From Ruegeria sp. R13_0 (GTDB lineage Bacteria; Pseudomonadota; Alphaproteobacteria; Rhodobacterales; Rhodobacteraceae), in contig NZ_JAGHRB010000001.1 of assembly GCF_017743995.1 (NCBI RefSeq), positions 186,001 through 250,000 of the forward strand: a stretch of DNA of 64,000 bases. Reading direction: 5' to 3'. A program made the translations under genes and the position numbers. Shown in pieces: positions 62,680-64,000 of the stretch. Numbering within the stretch: the first letter of the stretch is position 1; each line of letters begins with the position of its first letter. Under the pieces are notes generated by a model. It was not told the origin of the DNA and did no database searches. It saw only the letters and a list, made by a program, of their open reading frames with translations.

Positions 62680-62703
62680 CTATCTGAACATGCGTTCAGA
62701 TAG
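62680..62703. promoter_or_regulatory. Perfect palindromic operator in front of the TetR gene
   Basis: CTATCTGAAC-ATGC-GTTCAGATAG is a 24-bp inverted repeat with perfect 10-bp arms, ending 9 bases before the TetR start codon. This is the usual place for autoregulation by TetR repressors. Confidence 0.85.
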
Positions 62704-62712
62704 TGTCGGTCC

Positions 62713-63300
62713 ATGGCTCGTACACAGGGATCACATTCGGACATAACCGGCCCGCGCATCCGCAAGGCAGCGTTGGGTCTTTTTGCCCGCCATGGCTATG
62801 CCGCCGTTTCGATGCGACAGATCGCCAAAGAGGTCGGCGTTCAGGCCGGGGCGCTGTATAACTACACGCCTGACAAGCAAAGCCTGTTGTTTCGCCTGAT
62901 GCGCGACCACATGCAGGAGCTCCAGCAAGCCTATGATGCGCTTGGTGAAACCGGCGACGCGCAAGAGGCTCTGCGCCGCTTTGTCGGGTTCCACATTCGG
63001 TTTCATCTGGAACGCCCCGACGAGGTTTTTATCGCCTATATGGAGTTGCGCAACCTGACGCCGGACAACTTCGCAGAGATCGAGGATCTGCGCCGCGCAT
63101 ACGAGGACTCTCTGGAGCGGATTTTGAGTGAGGGCCAAAAAGCCGGTCACTTCGCGATCTCGGACACCAAGATCGCTACGCTGGCGGTGATTGCGATGCT
63201 GAATGGTGTGATGACCTGGTATCGCTCGGGTGGGCGACTATCGCTGGACGAAGTCGAGCAGATCTATTGGGACATGGTTCGCCGCGCAGTGATCGCCTGA
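62713..63300 (+). CDS. TetR family transcriptional regulator
   Basis: This 195-residue protein has a DNA-binding domain at residues ~15-60 (IRKAALGLFARHGYAAVSMRQ, then AKEVGVQAGALYNYTPDKQSL). The C-terminal ligand domain has a TetR_C-type plan (FVGFHIRFHLERPDEVFIAY). It probably represses its own gene through the palindrome 10 bases upstream. Targets outside this window cannot be told; related regulators of this kind often control fatty-acid or amino-acid degradation. Confidence 0.9.
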   Translation: MARTQGSHSDITGPRIRKAALGLFARHGYAAVSMRQIAKEVGVQAGALYNYTPDKQSLLFRLMRDHMQELQQAYDALGETGDAQEALRRFVGFHIRFHLERPDEVFIAYMELRNLTPDNFAEIEDLRRAYEDSLERILSEGQKAGHFAISDTKIATLAVIAMLNGVMTWYRSGGRLSLDEVEQIYWDMVRRAVIA

Positions 63301-63318
63301 CCCATAATCGGGTCAGGC
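63295..63318. terminator. Hairpin between convergent TetR and pirin genes
   Basis: GCCTGACCC and GGGTCAGGC form a perfect 9-bp stem with a 6-base loop that starts inside the TetR stop region. It has no long T-tract. It probably serves both convergent genes. Confidence 0.6.
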
Positions 63319-63324
63319 TTGGCC

Positions 63325-64000
63325 TTAGTGGGCAGGGCGAATGAAGGTTCCATTGCGCAGCTCACGAAAGGCCTGTTCCAGTTCGGCACGCGTGTTCATA
63401 ACGATGGGTCCGTGCCACGCCACAGGCTCATCAATCGGAGCACCCGAGATCAGCAGAAAGCGAACACCTTCGGGCCCGGCCTGAACCGTGATCTCATCAC
63501 CGGTGCCGAACCGCACCAGAGTGCGATCTCCGGACATGTCGCGGATATTTACCTCTTGCCCGGCGACTTCTTTTTCCAGCAAAACTCCGGTCGGCTGGGA
63601 CGCATCGGCAAAGGCCGCCTGGCCCTGGAACACATATGCAAAGGCGCGGCGGTAGGTATCAATCTTGAAGGTCTTTTTGACACCGGCCGGAATTTGCACG
63701 TCCAGATATTGGGGATCTGCAGCAATGCCGTCCACCGGGCCGGTTTTGCCCCAGAACTCACCCACGATAACGCGCACTGTGGTGCCGTCATCGTCGATGA
63801 CTTCGGGGATCTCTTTCGCCTGAACGTCCTGATAGCGCGGAGCGGTCATTTTCTGATCCGAGGGCAGGTTGCCCCAGAGCTGAAACCCGTGCATCTGGCC
63901 CGAGGTATTCCCGTGCGGCATTTCCTGATGCAATATGCCCGACCCCGCCGTCATCCATTGCACATCACCCGCGCCGAGCGTGCCGCTGTTGCCTAGCGAG
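63325..64000 (-). CDS. Pirin family protein, 5' end cut by window end
   Basis: The frame is open to the window edge and its visible part begins SLGNSGTLGAGDVQWMTAGSG, then ILHQEMP, the classic pirin N-terminal cupin with metal-binding His/Glu. A second cupin half follows (VIVGEFWGKTGPVD..., PVAWHGPIVMNTRAELEQAF near the end). Pirins are iron-binding, quercetinase-like or regulatory proteins. A GTG at 63963 is not the true start because the motif continues upstream of it. Confidence 0.92.
   Translation of the reverse strand, partial: SLGNSGTLGAGDVQWMTAGSGILHQEMPHGNTSGQMHGFQLWGNLPSDQKMTAPRYQDVQAKEIPEVIDDDGTTVRVIVGEFWGKTGPVDGIAADPQYLDVQIPAGVKKTFKIDTYRRAFAYVFQGQAAFADASQPTGVLLEKEVAGQEVNIRDMSGDRTLVRFGTGDEITVQAGPEGVRFLLISGAPIDEPVAWHGPIVMNTRAELEQAFRELRNGTFIRPAH

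Overview
The window looks like a chromosomal segment of a marine alphaproteobacterium of the Roseobacter group (Rhodobacterales). The basis is high G+C, many solute-binding-protein (ABC and TRAP) transport operons, codon use typical of the group, and the style of housekeeping genes at the right end (recJ, class II fructose-bisphosphatase, homoserine dehydrogenase, twin tRNA-Glu genes). No similarity search was possible, so the assignment is by inspection.

Left part (1-23.2 kb), plus strand: two sugar or polyol uptake-and-catabolism loci lie end to end. The first (258-10846) has a complete ABC importer, two FAD-dependent GMC oxidoreductases, an SDR dehydrogenase, a Dabb-domain protein, a DUF993 aldolase-like protein and a LacI-type regulator. 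A decayed IS6-type transposase and a promoter with two near-identical 16-bp LacI-type palindromes separate it from the second locus. That locus (11431-21919) has a second ABC importer with two different ATPase genes and a 62-residue membrane protein, a DhaK-DhaL fused kinase, another LacI regulator, a TIM-barrel isomerase and a Gfo/Idh/MocA dehydrogenase. A beta-hydroxyacid dehydrogenase follows.

Middle part (23.3-39.6 kb), minus strand: this is the most unusual piece. Thirteen genes, mostly overlapping or spaced by a few bases, form one operon of about 15.4 kb. It encodes a trypsin-like protease and a subtilisin-like protease, both with complete catalytic triads and no signal peptide. It also encodes four divergent copies of one unrecognised protein family, a protein that reads as trypco2-like + HhH + IPT/TIG-like, a protein whose five beta-hairpins suggest a PT-barrel, and several proteins I cannot assign. 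Just upstream sits a SARP-type (OmpR winged helix + BTAD) activator gene with its own terminator. Between that terminator and the first operon gene are four direct heptamer repeats (TGTGAGA type), the usual form of a SARP binding site. I infer a SARP-controlled, cytoplasmic, two-protease system built around the four-paralogue family, possibly a conflict or defence module; its function is not known to me.

Right part (39.8-64 kb): maleylacetoacetate isomerase; a coupled sulfotransferase/class IV aminotransferase pair; aldose 1-epimerase with a di-haem peroxidase and a convergent FG-GAP/UnbV protein; a D-xylose locus (ROK regulator divergent from xylF-xylH-xylG-xylA); a VOC protein; a TRAP transporter; a MATE exporter; two tandem tRNA-Glu genes that differ at the discriminator base; recJ, glpX and hom; a small lipoprotein; a TetR regulator with a perfect palindromic operator; and a pirin gene cut by the window end.
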